DNA of 64,000 bases, taken from Leptobrachium leishanense (lineage: Eukaryota; Chordata; Amphibia; Anura; Megophryidae). The stretch is from NCBI GenBank assembly GCA_009667805.1, contig CM019064.1, positions 269,371,662 to 269,435,661 on the forward strand. Direction: 5' to 3'. The notes beneath the pieces are model-generated. The model was not told the origin of the DNA and did not search any database. It worked only from the letters and a program-made list of their open reading frames with translations. Below, piece by piece: positions 47,343-58,225 of the stretch. Numbering within the stretch: the stretch's first letter is position 1; the number at the start of each line of letters is the position of its first letter. The translations under genes and the position numbers were made by a program.

Positions 47343-47640
47343 TTAACCTCATAAGGACCAAATTCCCTTTAAGAACCAAGGACGTACTATGTTTGTCATG
47401 GTCCTTTAACCCCCCCCCCTATACTCACCTCTCTGGCGGGATACCACGTTGGATTGGCTTCCTTGAAGCCTGCCCAATGGTTTTATGGGCCACAGCCATT
47501 GCAATGACATCATCCCCGCCCGGTGCCTGCAGGAATGAATGTGAAAGGGGACGAGGGTGCTCCTTGTGAGCCCTCTCCCAGCCCGAACGGTTCCAGATAG
47601 AAAAAAAAGAGTGGCACTGCTGGCACCCTGGCTTGGTATG
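47343..47640. repeat. TTAA-type element fragment
   Basis: It starts TTAACCTCATAAGGACC and includes a small hairpin ('aaggacgtactatgt' with 'gtcatggtccttt'), as at the ends of TTAA-type elements. A GC-rich part follows. The right end could not be found. Confidence 0.45.
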
Positions 47641-48090
47641 TGATAGTTTGCCAGATAGTTATTTGTGTCCAGGACAACATGGCCTATTTCATGCAGAGTG
47701 GAGCACATGGAAAAGTGCTGCCTGCAAAATGTATATATAATTCATGTGCTGAAGGAAGGAAATCAAGGCAGGTCACCTGGGATTCCTTTCTGATTTCTTT
47801 CCTTCAGCGGATGGATTCTGGATTCTACATGCTGCGGGGGGCATTTTCATGCAGTGCCCTTCAGCATGTATAAATGATGTGTGTCCAGTAAAGCACAGTG
47901 GATCTGGGAACCTTATATGCACATAAACACACAATAGCAAGGAATATTGGCGAGCGCTTCAGACTGGGTTTTTTGCCTTCTTTTGGATCAACAGCAGCTA
48001 AACCTGATGGACGCATGCCTTTTTTCAGCCTATGTAACTATGTAACTATGATATATATGTATGTGCATCTTTCCTGCATAATACTGCTGT
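47640..48090. repeat. Unclassified dispersed repeat pieces
   Basis: 'ataattcatgtgctgaagga' resembles 'ataattcatatgctgcagca' at 37282, and both lie near 'aaaagtg..gcc'. At 47995-48050, 'cctgatggacgcatgcc', 'tttttcagcctatgtaac' and 'tatgtaactatg' form a motif seen in many frog repeats. Class unknown. Confidence 0.4.
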
Positions 48091-48094
48091 ACGA

Positions 48095-48313
48095 TCCTGT
48101 CCCAGACCTGTGTGCCAACATCCTCACATTCCTCGGGTCCAGTATTGGGACATCGTCATAGGCCACAGCAGCATCCGCTTTGTCCTCCAACAGGTTGCCG
48201 TCATTTAGAGCCATGTGGTGCAAAATAGCACAGGCTATGATAATGAGGACCACTTTGTCAGGCTGGTATTGTAGTGATTCCCTAGACCTGTCCAGGCACC
48301 ATTTTGGACAATG
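48095..48313 (-). pseudogene. PIF/Harbinger (HARBI1-like) transposase remnant
   Basis: The minus strand encodes CLDRSRESLQYQPDKVV, then IIACAILHHMALNDG, then a tail rich in acidic residues. This is the C-terminal block of Harbinger nucleases ('cLd...lqy.pdkv..ii.AcavLHN.a...g'), the DDE-family enzymes behind PIF/Harbinger transposons and the host gene HARBI1. Only this C-terminal part (about 73 codons) is left; the catalytic domain upstream is absent and the sequence preceding it in the open frame is anonymous. It is a transposon relic, not the host gene. It may belong to the autonomous source of MITEs such as family D, which cannot be tested here. Confidence 0.75.
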
Positions 48314-48489
48314 ACTATTTACTCCTTTGTAGTTCATAGAGGGACCTTTTCTTTGGGTATTGCTGAATACCAAGAGATGAATCATATGTATTGATTTTGT
48401 ATGGAATATATGATAATTTATTTTTAAAATCATAAACTTGAATAAATGCGAAGTCTTATGCTCATAGTCTGCTACCATTTTTCTTTAAT

Positions 48490-49825
48490 AATATCTTGAT
48501 TTCTGGTTATATAGGAGTAGCTTTATAATAGCACCCATCAGCAGTGTGGATTAAAATAACAACACGGTGTGCTCCCAGTTTATTTACTCCTATCCAGTCA
48601 TCACTTAATGCCACATGTAAGCCTGAAAAGAATGAAAAATATCACTGGATGATATACCTCCTGCACCCTGAAAGAACATGCCTTGGGTAATCCTATTGTT
48701 TAACAAAGTTTACGCATATGATTTGATCAGATGCATAAATTAATTAGGAGCAGCGATATGGCACTAACTTTACTATGGGTAGTATTTGTTCTGTTCCTTT
48801 GTTTATGGTGATCAGAATGTATCTGAAAATTTCATAAAGCCAGGCAATATATCACTGCATAAATGGTGATTATATTGCAAATGTTTAAATAGTATATTAC
48901 ACTTTTAAGTTGTAATACAGTTTTTTAAATTTAATTATCAACACTGTGTTACTTTATAATTGCATTTTTTTTTAATAATCATTTTAATTCCTGGTTTTCG
49001 TTCAATGAAAAACTGAATAAAAAGAGTTAAATATTTCACGACGATTACATTACATATATATTTTATACATAATTACAGTCATCATGAATGCCAACCAACT
49101 ATGAAAGGGGTTCATGCAAAAGTGCAGTGCACAAACAAAGTATAATTACACAGCAATCAGTGTTTATGTGGGTGTTTATATGGGTGAAAAAAAGAACCAA
49201 ACAGGACATGAATACCCATTTGGAAAATATTATGTCATTCAGTACAAAATAGCTCTGAGTTGGAGGCTCCACATTTTACCATTTTATAGGCAATTTATTG
49301 ACCTTGAATAATTATTTTATGCATCATTTCATTTTCATCTCTGAGGTGAATATATCACTACTGCTATGATCACATGCTGCAGTTATATTCATTTGGACAT
49401 TAACTTTCTTGAATTATTGGTTGTAATTGATATTACAGTTCTTGGAAAACCCGTTTTCTCAGTTAGGAATTATATTGGCAGACCTCATAACATAGAGGTT
49501 TTGAGTCTACAAAGAGCAGGCTGCATTTCATAAACCATTAATATAAAAAAATATTAAAAATTCAATCTAATGGTTTGACAAAATCATAATTCTTACATAG
49601 TGTGCTGCATTCAGTAAATATGTTAATACATCTTTATCTACAACAAAATTAAGTTTTTTTCTTGAAATACTTTGTTTGTGAATATGTCATCCATTGCTTT
49701 TGGACAACCCCTATGTTGTAGAGTATTAAACAGTACACCCCTTATCATTACCTAAATTCCAAAAATTGTTTCAATTTAAAGCTCAACTACATTCATTTCA
49801 ATTCTAATAGATACATTTAATAAAA
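48490..49825. other. AT-rich DNA with no supportable feature
   Basis: No domain, RNA gene or repeat end was recognised. Confidence 0.5.
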
Positions 49826-49830
49826 TATGT

Positions 49831-50110
49831 TTGAAAAATCGAAAAATACTAAATATACAGACACTCCATCAAGAACCACCAGGAAAATACATATTGTACC
49901 CCGGTGGGACATCACTTCAATCTAACTGCCACTCTATCCAAAACCTCAAAATTAAAATCCTCAAAAGACATTTTAAAGACCACCGTGAACGCAAAACCTA
50001 TGAAATGAAAATTATCACATATTTTAACACTATAAATGCTGGACTCAATGTGGATTCTGGGTTTTTAACCCATTATCATAACGTCACAAAACATTCAAAA
50101 TTCTGGCTGA
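49831..50110 (+). pseudogene. C-terminal fragment of a transposon-like ORF
   Basis: The translation contains CHSIQNLKIKILKRHFKDHR, then ERKTYEMKIITYFNTINAGL and NVDSGFLTHY. I recall this pattern (…ERKTYE.K.I..F.T...GLN.D.GFL.HY) as a recurring repeat-encoded block in amphibian genomes, but I cannot name its class with confidence; a Penelope-like or other retroelement is possible. The frame continues to 50286 only through T-rich codons. The region after it is cut by family D copy 3, and a familiar repeat tail resumes at about 50800. Confidence 0.45.
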
Positions 50111-50322
50111 TGCTTTGTTTCATCTTGGTTTCTTTCCTTTCTTTTCCATGTCTCTTTCATCCTTCACGGTTTTGTGTTTTTGTTTTTTTTCTTTTTCCTT
50201 TTTTTTTTCATTCAAGTTGTATGATCTTATCTCTGTTGTTTTATTATGGGCCCAAGATTCCTCATGCGTTTATTTTCCCATTTTGAACATACCATTTGAC
50301 TCTCACTTTTTACGACATCTAA

Positions 50323-50753
50323 GGCTAGGGTCAGACAAAAGCATTTTTCCCCGCGAACGTGAAAAAGTGCGTCCGAACGAATTGACGTATTTTTTCACGG
50401 AATGCGCAAAAATGGTCAGACGACGCGCATTTTCGGGCGTGATTTTGTACGGATCGTCAATAAAACTCTTTTTGCGTCTGGATGTTATGTAGGCTAGACA
50501 TTAGCAGCGTCTGACATCTCCTAATCACGCAAACACGCCACTATGCCGCAGCTGCGCACTCAGTACGTCAGTACTAGCGGTTCAGCGTTCTCAGAAAAAT
50601 GCGTTCAAATTCCACTTGCGTTGCACGGCCGGACATACATATGTGCTGCCATACATCGTATATTGGCTGTCATTGCCCGTCATCTGCTGCTAGTGCGGCC
50701 GTAATTATGTGCGCCAGAACGCACGTTAAAAGTGCGCTGGTCTGACCCCAGCC
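50323..50753 (-). mobile_element. Family D Harbinger-type MITE, copy 3 (431 bp)
   Basis: The termini are GGCTAGGGTCAGAC and the complement of GTCTGACCCCAGCC, with TAA on both sides (50320-50322 and 50754-50756). It runs in the opposite direction to copies 1 and 2 and is very similar to copy 4. Confidence 0.85.
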
Positions 50754-50789
50754 TAAATCCCCCCACCCATGTGACCCTTAATGTCCTAA

Positions 50790-50948
50790 TGTTCAATTCC
50801 AGGAACTGATCAGTATAGCTTCCAGACCTGAGGAAGAGAGGAATCCTTTCGAAAGCTTGTCTTTTAAATGAAATGTTAGTCCAATAAAAAAGGTATCACT
50901 ACGTACTGCTATACTCGTGATTTTGGCATCTGGACTATCACGGCCTAT
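50790..50948 (+). repeat. Amphibian-type dispersed repeat tail
   Basis: The words 'acctgaggaagagagg', 'cgaaagcttgtcttttaaat', 'ttagtccaataaaaaaggta' and 'tctggactatcacggcc' form a tail common in frog repeats. It probably belongs to the element whose ORF ends near 50110, with family D copy 3 between. Confidence 0.5.
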
Positions 50949-50974
50949 CAAAATTATATATATATATATAATTC

Positions 50975-51114
50975 TCAAAAAAATGGTCGAGGACTTCTCT
51001 AAAAAAAAAAATATATTTTTTTTTTATTGGAATGACATTACAAAACCGACGTTTCAGCCCCTAAAGGCCTTTTTTTAGAGAAGTCCTCGAGTGCCTCCCT
51101 CCACCATTTTTTTG
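50975..51114. repeat. Inverted repeat, ~140 bp
   Basis: 'tcgaggacttctctaaaaaa' at 50988 pairs with 'ttttttagagaagtcctcga' at 51071. Outer 'tcaaaaaaatgg' and 'ccatttttttga' also pair. The loop carries 'cgacgtttcagcccctaaag', a phrase typical of a frog repeat. It is low-complexity in part. Confidence 0.7.
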
Positions 51115-51577
51115 ATACATTTGTTCATATCAGGGGAGCTAAGCACCAGGGCAGGTAATTATTCTTCCTTCCTGGTAAAATACTTTGCAAATAAATAAAT
51201 AAATTAATTCTATCTTCATTGGGGGCCCCCTAGGGGTTTTGCCACCCGTGGGAAATGCGTGCCTGGCCTCTTCCATTATATATATATATATTCTCTGTTG
51301 TGATTTTAAAGAATATAGTGCCTTTAGAAACAGTATTCCTTAACATCCATGATGATATGAAAACGTCCCTGAACCTCATGATCCGTCCTGCATTTATCTT
51401 GAAAGATTTTATTTCCCATTAATTTTTACTCGGCTGCTAAAATCCATTAGTACTTCTGGCCTGGCTAGAATAATCAGACGCTTTTGTGTCATGAAACAAA
51501 ATGCTAATTGGGTTAAAATGCCCCTTTTCGTTTCTGTAATTGAAAAAAATATTAGCGCAAGATCATACTTAATCTGA

Positions 51578-51783
51578 CTGGGTGGAGTAGAGGTAACATC
51601 ACTGCTCTGTGTGGAGAGAGCCTGTGGAGACATGAGTTCGATTCCAGCAAGAGCATCTCTCCAGTAAGTGTCCTTGGGCAAGACACCTAACGGTACATAC
51701 TCGCCACCCAGGACATACTTGAAAACTAGAGAAATCTCAATGTATCCTTCCTGGTAAAATACTTTCTCAAAAAAAAAATCTTC
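51578..51783 (+). repeat. tRNA-derived SINE, copy 2
   Basis: An A-box-like 'gtggagtagagg' lies at about 51582 and a B-box AGTTCGATTCC at 51635-51645. The tail has 'tgtccttgggcaagacacct' and ends 'ctggtaaaatactt' followed by A-runs. The tail recurs without the head at 51170-51205 and, reversed, at 59023-59075. Confidence 0.75.
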
Positions 51784-51784
51784 A

Positions 51785-53085
51785 GATTAAAACAACATAC
51801 TTTTAGAGATATTAACCATGATATCCGATGTAGAGAAGATGTAAGTTTGCCAATCACTCACGTGTGTTTATGTATAATTTAAAAGGACACAGGCTTCAAA
51901 AAAACAGACTACCTTATATCTCAAATCTATAAAAATTAAAAGTAGGTAATTCTGTTACATGGCCTCTCAGATCCTTCATTACTAGACAAGCAATAATGTC
52001 ACATAATACAATCTAATAAAGGAAAAACAAAATCTCTGCAGTACTCAGAAAACCGCTATTTCCTTTTCCTTAAATTTTTCATTTTCATGCTTAGTATGAA
52101 TGCTAATTAAACTTGACAGTAATTGGAAAATGATGTGCCTATAACAGAATTCCTAAAACATGGAAGACCGTGGAAACCAATGGCTAAGTCAGAAAAGCCT
52201 GTATCATAATACACAGATCACTCCAGGACTTTCCGAACACTCTAAAGCTCAGCAAGATAAAACGCTTATTGGATTACATTTTAAGTGAAGAATTCTGGCA
52301 ACAGTGGCTGGACAAAGGCACCTCGGGATAGAGTTTAACACCCCCTATACATCTTATGCACACAGCTGGCAACTTGACATGTTATTTAAATGTTTGCTTG
52401 AAGCTAAAGCAAATTAAATTATGGCTTGAGAAAATCAACTGATGCTAAGAAATGTGAGATGAAAATGCATCAGTTAATGTCAACTTAATGTCATTTTCTT
52501 CTCCACTAATGGATCTTCTCCTGTGTGTCAGATAATCCGTGTCATAAGGATCTGATTGCAGCTGAATTTAAAGCGTCAGCCCACTAAATAGTGAGTCACA
52601 AACGGATAGTATTGACTATCACCTTGTGAAAAATATAAGTAAAAATAATCTTGGAAACTTTAGCTTAAATTTTCCAAATGGGTAGTGTGTTTGACCATGC
52701 ATAAAAATTTGTTGCTTTGAGCTCACTCAAGATAGAACATTTTTATTATCGGCCATGCCAGTGGTTGAACATTGTAGTATTTCTCAGAATTTAAATGTGA
52801 TATTGAGCTGTGTGTGGAGAATAATAATAAGTGATATTAAATTTTAGCTTCTAACAACACAGATGGTTCTAAAGGGGTAAGATATTCAATGCAAACACTC
52901 ACCTGTCTCAACTGGCACTACAAATAACGTTTGCATTTTATCTACTGGTACATATGATTAATATGCCCATGGCATTATTCTAATGATGCTGAATCCATGC
53001 AACGATGTACTTACTCTTAGTTTATGTTAGTTAAGCCTCTTGAAAACATTTGACTGAATTTAGAAGGAAACAAACATAATTATGA
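51785..53085. other. AT-rich DNA with no supportable feature
   Basis: No domain, RNA gene or repeat end was recognised. Confidence 0.5.
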
Positions 53086-53246
53086 ATAGGGATGTGCATG
53101 CCATTTTTTTTTTGTTCGATTCGTTTTTTCTCCACCCGTTTTTTTCTGTTTTGGGTCGTTTCGGCAGGTTTTCGTTTTGTTTCGTCAATTCGGGTCGACT
53201 CGGCAGTCTGTTTCAATGGGTTATTTTGTTTTCCTGTTTTTGTGAG

Positions 53247-53446
53247 TATATCTTAAAGCATTTATTTTTTTCACTTACAGCAAGAAGTGTCTGCATTTAT
53301 TTATTTGTTAGGATTATTTTGGCATTTTTCAGGAATTTTTAGGTTGATCTTTAGGTTTTCCCCAAAAATGACAAAATAATCCTAACAAATGAATAACTGC
53401 AGACACTTCTTGCTGTAAGTGAAAAAAATAAATGCATTAAAATATA
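53247..53446. repeat. Long foldback palindrome, ~83-bp arms
   Basis: The arms are at 53247-53329 and 53364-53446, separated by about 34 bp. The best-paired core is 'cacttacagcaagaagtgtc' at 53272 against 'gacacttcttgctgtaagtg' at 53402. The rest ('tgttaggattattttg' against 'caaaataatcctaaca') is also well matched, with only a few mismatches overall. It lies within a T-rich repeat that starts near 53090 with 'gggatgtgcatg'. Confidence 0.85.
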
Positions 53447-53986
53447 TTTAATAAAAAGTTAAATACGGGGATTTTTTTTAACATTGAAAAGTTTGAAAAC
53501 TATGGCGGAAAAAAAGTCTAACATCTGCATTAATTAATAATTATAAAGTGACCTGTACGTAATACATATTATATAGGGGCACAGCATCTGCATTAATTAT
53601 AAAGTGAATACAACAAAAGTAGAAGTGAACAAGATAACAGAAGGCGGTCAAAAATAACATATACTGCCCTTATATGGATTCAGAAGTACGATGACCATCG
53701 GAAGCACTCTCAAGTACTAGACAGCTGAGGAAAAACACTAAACATACTGTAAAACCGTAAAATTTAATTGATAGTAGATGATAAGAAAATGTCCAACTCA
53801 CAAAATAAGTGGCACACCAAATAAAAATTGTGTGCAAACACGCATGGTTATAAACATAGGCTGTCAACAGGTACCGTCCTTCCTTATGGAGTTCTGGGTC
53901 AAGTCCGGATATTATGAGTCCAGAGTCTCGGGGGTCAGGTCCGTGTCCGCAGCAAAGGTGAAGTCCATCCAAGGAAGGAGACGCTC

Positions 53987-54218
53987 GGCGCGTTTCATTT
54001 TTACAAGTTAAAGCGACTTTCTCAAGAGCTGTACCTCTATTCATCGACAGGCTTGTTCCTCGATGTTTCAGGTATACCGGATACACACCTGGTGTATGAT
54101 GGATTAGTTGTTGATTTCATATTGAGGGACTATTTAAGAAGGGAATGCTTCCATAGAGGAATGCTTCCATACAGCTCTTGAGAAAGTCTCTTTAACTTGT
54201 AAAGATGAAACGCGTCGA
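53987..54218. repeat. Inverted repeat with ~46-bp arms
   Basis: 'tttacaagttaaagcgactt' at 53999 pairs with 'agtctctttaacttgtaaag' at 54185. Outer words 'gcgcgtttcat' and 'atgaaacgcgtcg' pair too. The loop is about 140 bp and anonymous. Confidence 0.75.
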
Positions 54219-54701
54219 GCTCACAATTCTCAATGAGGTAATAAAGACCACACAGTAACAGCTAAAGACTTTAAGAAGTAATTGGAACTGGTTAACATCT
54301 ATATTCATGAGTCTACCATATGGAAAACATTGAACAGGCAAAATTAATTCCCATGTTTATCAAGATCTACAGATTAATATCAGGGTGGCTGTGAGCCAGC
54401 TGAAGCTTAGTGGATTTAAGTGATGAAGCAGGACAATGATTCTAAACATCGAAGCAAATCCACTACATAATTACTTAAAATTACTTAATGTCACGGTGGG
54501 TCAGGGGATGGGGCGCCTGGCAGCAGCTTCCTCGCTGCTCGCTGGCCAGGCGCCGAATGTAAACGCTTCCGGGTGCGCTCACGTGGGACGCCGAGGGGCG
54601 GGGCCTGGCATTGTGACGCGGACCCGCCGGGTTTTAAAACCCAGTCTCACCATTACACGGTGCCCTGACGTGGTATTCACCTCCCGCAGAGCTCTTGTGA
54701 T

Positions 54702-54928
54702 ATTTGGCAAACGAATCCTCCTGTGTATAACCTTGGCATTGGCAAACGAACTCTCCTGTGTATGACCCTTGGCATTGGCAAACGAACCCTCCTGTGTATG
54801 ACCCTTGGCATTGGCAAACGAACCCTCCTGTGTATGACCCTTGCATTGGCAAACGAACCCTCCTGTGTATGACTCCTGGCATTGGCAAACGAACCCTCCT
54901 GTGTATGACCCTGGTATTGGCATTTACT
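54702..54928 (+). repeat. ~36-bp minisatellite inside the solo LTR
   Basis: There are about six units, each with GGCAAACGAACCCTCC, then 'tgtgtatgaccc' and 'ttggcatt'. Units differ by single bases and 1-2-bp indels, and the first ones are the most divergent. The antisense frame through it gives a repeated GGFVCQC-type peptide that I consider spurious. Confidence 0.9.
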
Positions 54929-55029
54929 CTGCTCTAGGTTCTGCCCTTAACGTTGGTACCGAGGTCAGTCTATGTGCACCCTAAGCACGCATCAGATTAC
55001 CTCTGCTATTACTAAAGTCCTAGGGAGGA

Positions 55030-55343
55030 CTTGTGATCTGGTCTGTACCCCTGTCTGGTGTTTCCCTTTCTTTATCTGTTACCTGCTTCATCGTCTATAT
55101 AGCTTTGCCGACCATTCAAGGATCGGAAGAGTAGAAAGGGAGCTACATAAAGAGATCAATATCTTGGTAGTCAGAAGGATTCGTGACAATACTCTATTCC
55201 ATACCTCTGTCTGGTGTTACCCTTGTTTATATATTGTCTGGTTAATTTGTCTTTCTAGTTTTGCCGACCATTCAAGGATCGGAAGGGTAGAGAGCGGTCT
55301 GCGTAAAGGGACCACACTTTTGGTAATCAGAGGGATCCGTGAC
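55030..55343 (+). repeat. Tandem duplication within the solo LTR
   Basis: Two copies of about 150 bp follow each other, each holding 'cctctgtctggtgtt'-like text, 'ttgccgaccattcaaggatc' and a 'gtgaca' end. The first copy ends near 55193 ('ggattcgtgaca') and the second at 55343. Confidence 0.8.
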
Positions 55344-55560
55344 ACTTAAAAAGAAAGAAAACCCTAATTTTGGGGTGGCCCAGGAGAGCTCAGGCCTTAA
55401 CCTCATAGCGATGCTGTGGAAAGACCTTGCGAGAGCTGTTCACAGCAGACATCCTAGGACTAAGGCTGAGCTGATGCAGTTCTGCAAGGAAAAGTGGTCC
55501 AAAATGCCTCCTGAACATTGTGCAGGTCTAATCCACAGATACTGGAAGCAACTTAGATAA

Positions 55561-55910
55561 CCCTTTCCCTTCGCGTGGCGTAATATGCTGCAGTTGTGGC
55601 GGGTGAACTGTAACAACGTAGGGCAACATAGCATGCCCCTCTAGCGTCTATGGGCTGCAGCACTCCCGCCCACCAGATGGCATTTGTCATTGGCTGCCAT
55701 GGGATGGTCTGAACTCAGGCCATCCCCCTGCAGCCAATAACATGTGCCGCGCGTCAGATGCATAAGCGAGATGGAGAAGGGGCGAGCCGCAGAAACTGGC
55801 AAGCAGGCACAGTAGGACGCCCCACCGGCTTCATTTGCGTCATTGCTGGGCACAACCCACCCAGAGGCAATGGGTTAAGGCTATTGCTGCCATAGGAGGT
55901 TAAACTAGAT
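55561..55910. repeat. GC-rich segment with hairpin, unclassified
   Basis: 'cattggctgccatgggatgg' at about 55689 pairs loosely with 'ccatccccctgcagccaata' at about 55720. The segment contrasts in base composition with its surroundings and may be a MITE; its ends are not clear. Confidence 0.4.
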
Positions 55911-56750
55911 ATTAAATCCAAGCCTTCCCTTACTTTTAAGACAGGATTGTTGATGTAGAATAATTGTTTCTGTGTTGCTAGCGTAAGCATATTGTCTTTG
56001 TATATATTTGTGACTTTGATGAGAAGATGTCATATTATGACCAATTCTTGCAGAAAGCTCACTAATTCCCAAGGGCTCACATATTTTTCATGCCACTGTA
56101 TGTGGGCTGCACATATACATTGCTGGTGCTCTTTAGCTTCTTCATAGCGTGCCTTGAAGGAGTCTATCAGGGAGAGAGTTGGAGAAATTAATAGCAAGCA
56201 TCTGTTCGCAAAGGTGACACTGTTTTCTTGCAAGTACTTGGGCAGTGAGGAGAGATTACATGACTTCCAGTGATACGTCACAGAAGAGTTTTCTTATAGC
56301 TGTTGTAGAGATTGTTCCTTGCTCAGGTATAAAATAGGATGTGCAAGGATAACTTGTTTCACAATATGTGCAAAGAATATAAGTTGGTGTGGTGCTTGGA
56401 GTAACTCCCTTTAAAAGCGGTCTAGCCCTATACAGTAGAAATAAGAAAACTGGAAATTTTATAGTGTCTGGACTGAATAAGCGCTTTGATCCCTCTGCAA
56501 AAATAGTTAAGGAACTGATTTCCCAAGTGGTCCTGGTTGACTTGACACTTTATTGTAAAGTATTGCTTATTTTTCCATTGCTACACACATAGTACAGCAC
56601 CTGTTTTCTTGCTATTCCTTCTCAGTCCTATACAATATGGTAGATTATTAACAAAATAGAGCAAAAAGCTCAAGAATTATTAACCAGAAATGTAGAACTA
56701 CAAACAACAAGAAAGCTCAGAACAGCTGATCATCAATCTGTTTATCTAAA
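55911..56750. other. AT-rich DNA with no supportable feature
   Basis: The minus-strand frame 56030-56281 has no recognisable domain. Confidence 0.5.
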
Positions 56751-56751
56751 A

Positions 56752-56935
56752 CAGGAGTTCCCAACCGCAGTCCTCAAGTTCTCCTAACAGGCCTGGTTTT
56801 AAGGATTACCTTGGGGAAAAGCAGACTGAATCCTGCAATTACTGAGCCTCAAATCATATCACCTGTGCTGTGCTTCAGATATCTGAAAAACCTGACCTGT
56901 TGGGGGTACTTAGGGACCGCGGTTGGGAACCACTG
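56752..56935. mobile_element. hAT-type MITE copy (184 bp)
   Basis: The ends are CAGGAGTTCCCAACCGC on the left and the complement of GCGGTTGGGAACCACTG on the right. The flanking 8-mers ATCTAAAA and CTCTACAA agree at 6 of 8 positions, fitting an 8-bp duplication. The interior matches the copy at 26792-26972. Confidence 0.85.
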
Positions 56936-56939
56936 CTCT

Positions 56940-58220
56940 ACAACAAATCAAGGCCCACGATGAGGGTTGCTCTTTTACTGCTTCATAGTTTATAGTCTTG
57001 TATAAACAGAATGAAAAAATAATAAAGACTAGAACATTAGAAGCAAATATGTCATTTGTTTCCATATATTTGATGTATTTCGAAATATATATGCACTGTT
57101 TGGCTCAACATACTATCCACTTCTAAAGATTTATAAGTGGCATATATGCCAAAATGTAAAAAGCAATTGTAGAAACAATAAACGTGCCATACACAGGGCA
57201 TTGTATAGTAAATCTCTGATGTACGATTACATACAGTGTACCAATTCAAAGATTACTTTTTTAAGCTATAATTACATGTTTAAATCATGTATTTGTTCTT
57301 CTTTTACCAACATATGCTATCTAAGCCTACAATATCCCCATGTAAAGCAAGCGAATAATCAATTTATTCAATTAAGAGAAATGACATACAGTAGTCCCAA
57401 TACTCTGTGCCTGTTTGTTATTGAAGTAACAATAATTCCAGACTAGGACCACTGGGAACACTGGCTTGTCTGCTAATAACTGCTGTTTGCTTAATGCTAG
57501 ACAAACATTGCACTAAACTACATGAAACTGTTTTGTCTTTTCATTAATAATTTACAGCAATTTAGAAAGGAAACAAGTTGATACAGCATCTCAGTAACGT
57601 GGTGGGGAAAAATAAAATTATTTTTTGTAGGTTATTAACACTTGTCTCCCCAAAAGATGCTAATATATAAAACAAGGACCAATGCATTCTACTCAGAATT
57701 TCCACAGAATACACAACCTCATCTAAAGCATGATGCCGTGATGTTCCTGCTTTGCTTATACACTTGGGTTTCTTACCTTACAACATCCAGACCTACTACT
57801 GACACAATTAATTCACTAGATATTCTCCAGTTCTTCGAATATCTAATTTAATAGAGACAGAGTTAATTACATTATTTTTCGATAATGTAATTATTAGTCT
57901 AAGAAAATGTAACTGTTTCATTAAACAGCTATTTTGTCTTTTTAATTTATTAGTAACACATCAGTCATTTTCTAACCACAACATGGATTTTCTCATTTTT
58001 TATATTTTGAAATAAAATTTACTTCAGTAATAGGTATACATTTAAAAAAATGCATTAAAATGACGCGGTCTTCTGTTTCTAAAGTACATAAAAATATTGC
58101 CAACCTCGACAGGCAGGTGTTTCCTTTTTTTGGAACGTTTCAACATTCTTTTGGTGTATCTATGATAAATAAAATGTAACTTCCAAATACACTAACCATT
58201 TTAATTTCTAGTCATGTCCC
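56940..58220. other. AT-rich DNA with no supportable feature
   Basis: No domain, RNA gene or repeat end was recognised. Confidence 0.5.
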
Positions 58221-58225
58221 TGTTA

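Larger units (their letters stand above)
54489..55344 (+). mobile_element. Solo LTR of a gypsy-type element (856 bp)
   Basis: It starts TGTCACGGTGGG and ends GGATCCGTGACA, so TG...CA with TGTCACGG/CCGTGACA as inverted ends. CTTAA flanks both sides (54484-54488 and 55345-55349), a perfect 5-bp duplication. The transposase frame resumes after it. No gag or pol is present, so the internal part was lost by recombination between LTRs. The 5' third is GC-rich; 54702-54928 is a minisatellite; the 3' part has an internal duplication. Confidence 0.9.
54360..55560 (+). pseudogene. Tc1-like transposase, split by a solo LTR
   Basis: The left half (54360-54488) encodes QDNDSKHRSKSTT, the second catalytic Asp region of Tc1 enzymes (usual form QDNDPKHTSK). 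The right half (55345-55560) continues KKKENPNFGVAQESSGLNLI, which aligns with the usual 'WPSQSPDLNPIE' but has Ala where the catalytic Glu is expected, then HSRHPRTKAELMQFCKEKW and the usual C-terminus with KMPPEHCAGLIHRYWKQL. Only the C-terminal part of a ~340-residue enzyme remains and stops break the left half. Terminal inverted repeats were not found. Confidence 0.8.

Noticed and set aside
29673..51783. Functional tRNA genes at 29673 and 51578
   Set aside because: The promoter-like boxes are present but the cloverleaf is not, and a shared SINE tail follows both.
54579..54923. Antisense frame with repeated GGFVCQC peptides resembling a Cys-rich protein
   Set aside because: It is a translation of the minisatellite inside the solo LTR.
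54702..54928. CRISPR-like array
   Set aside because: Units are contiguous near-identical repeats without unique spacers, in eukaryotic DNA.
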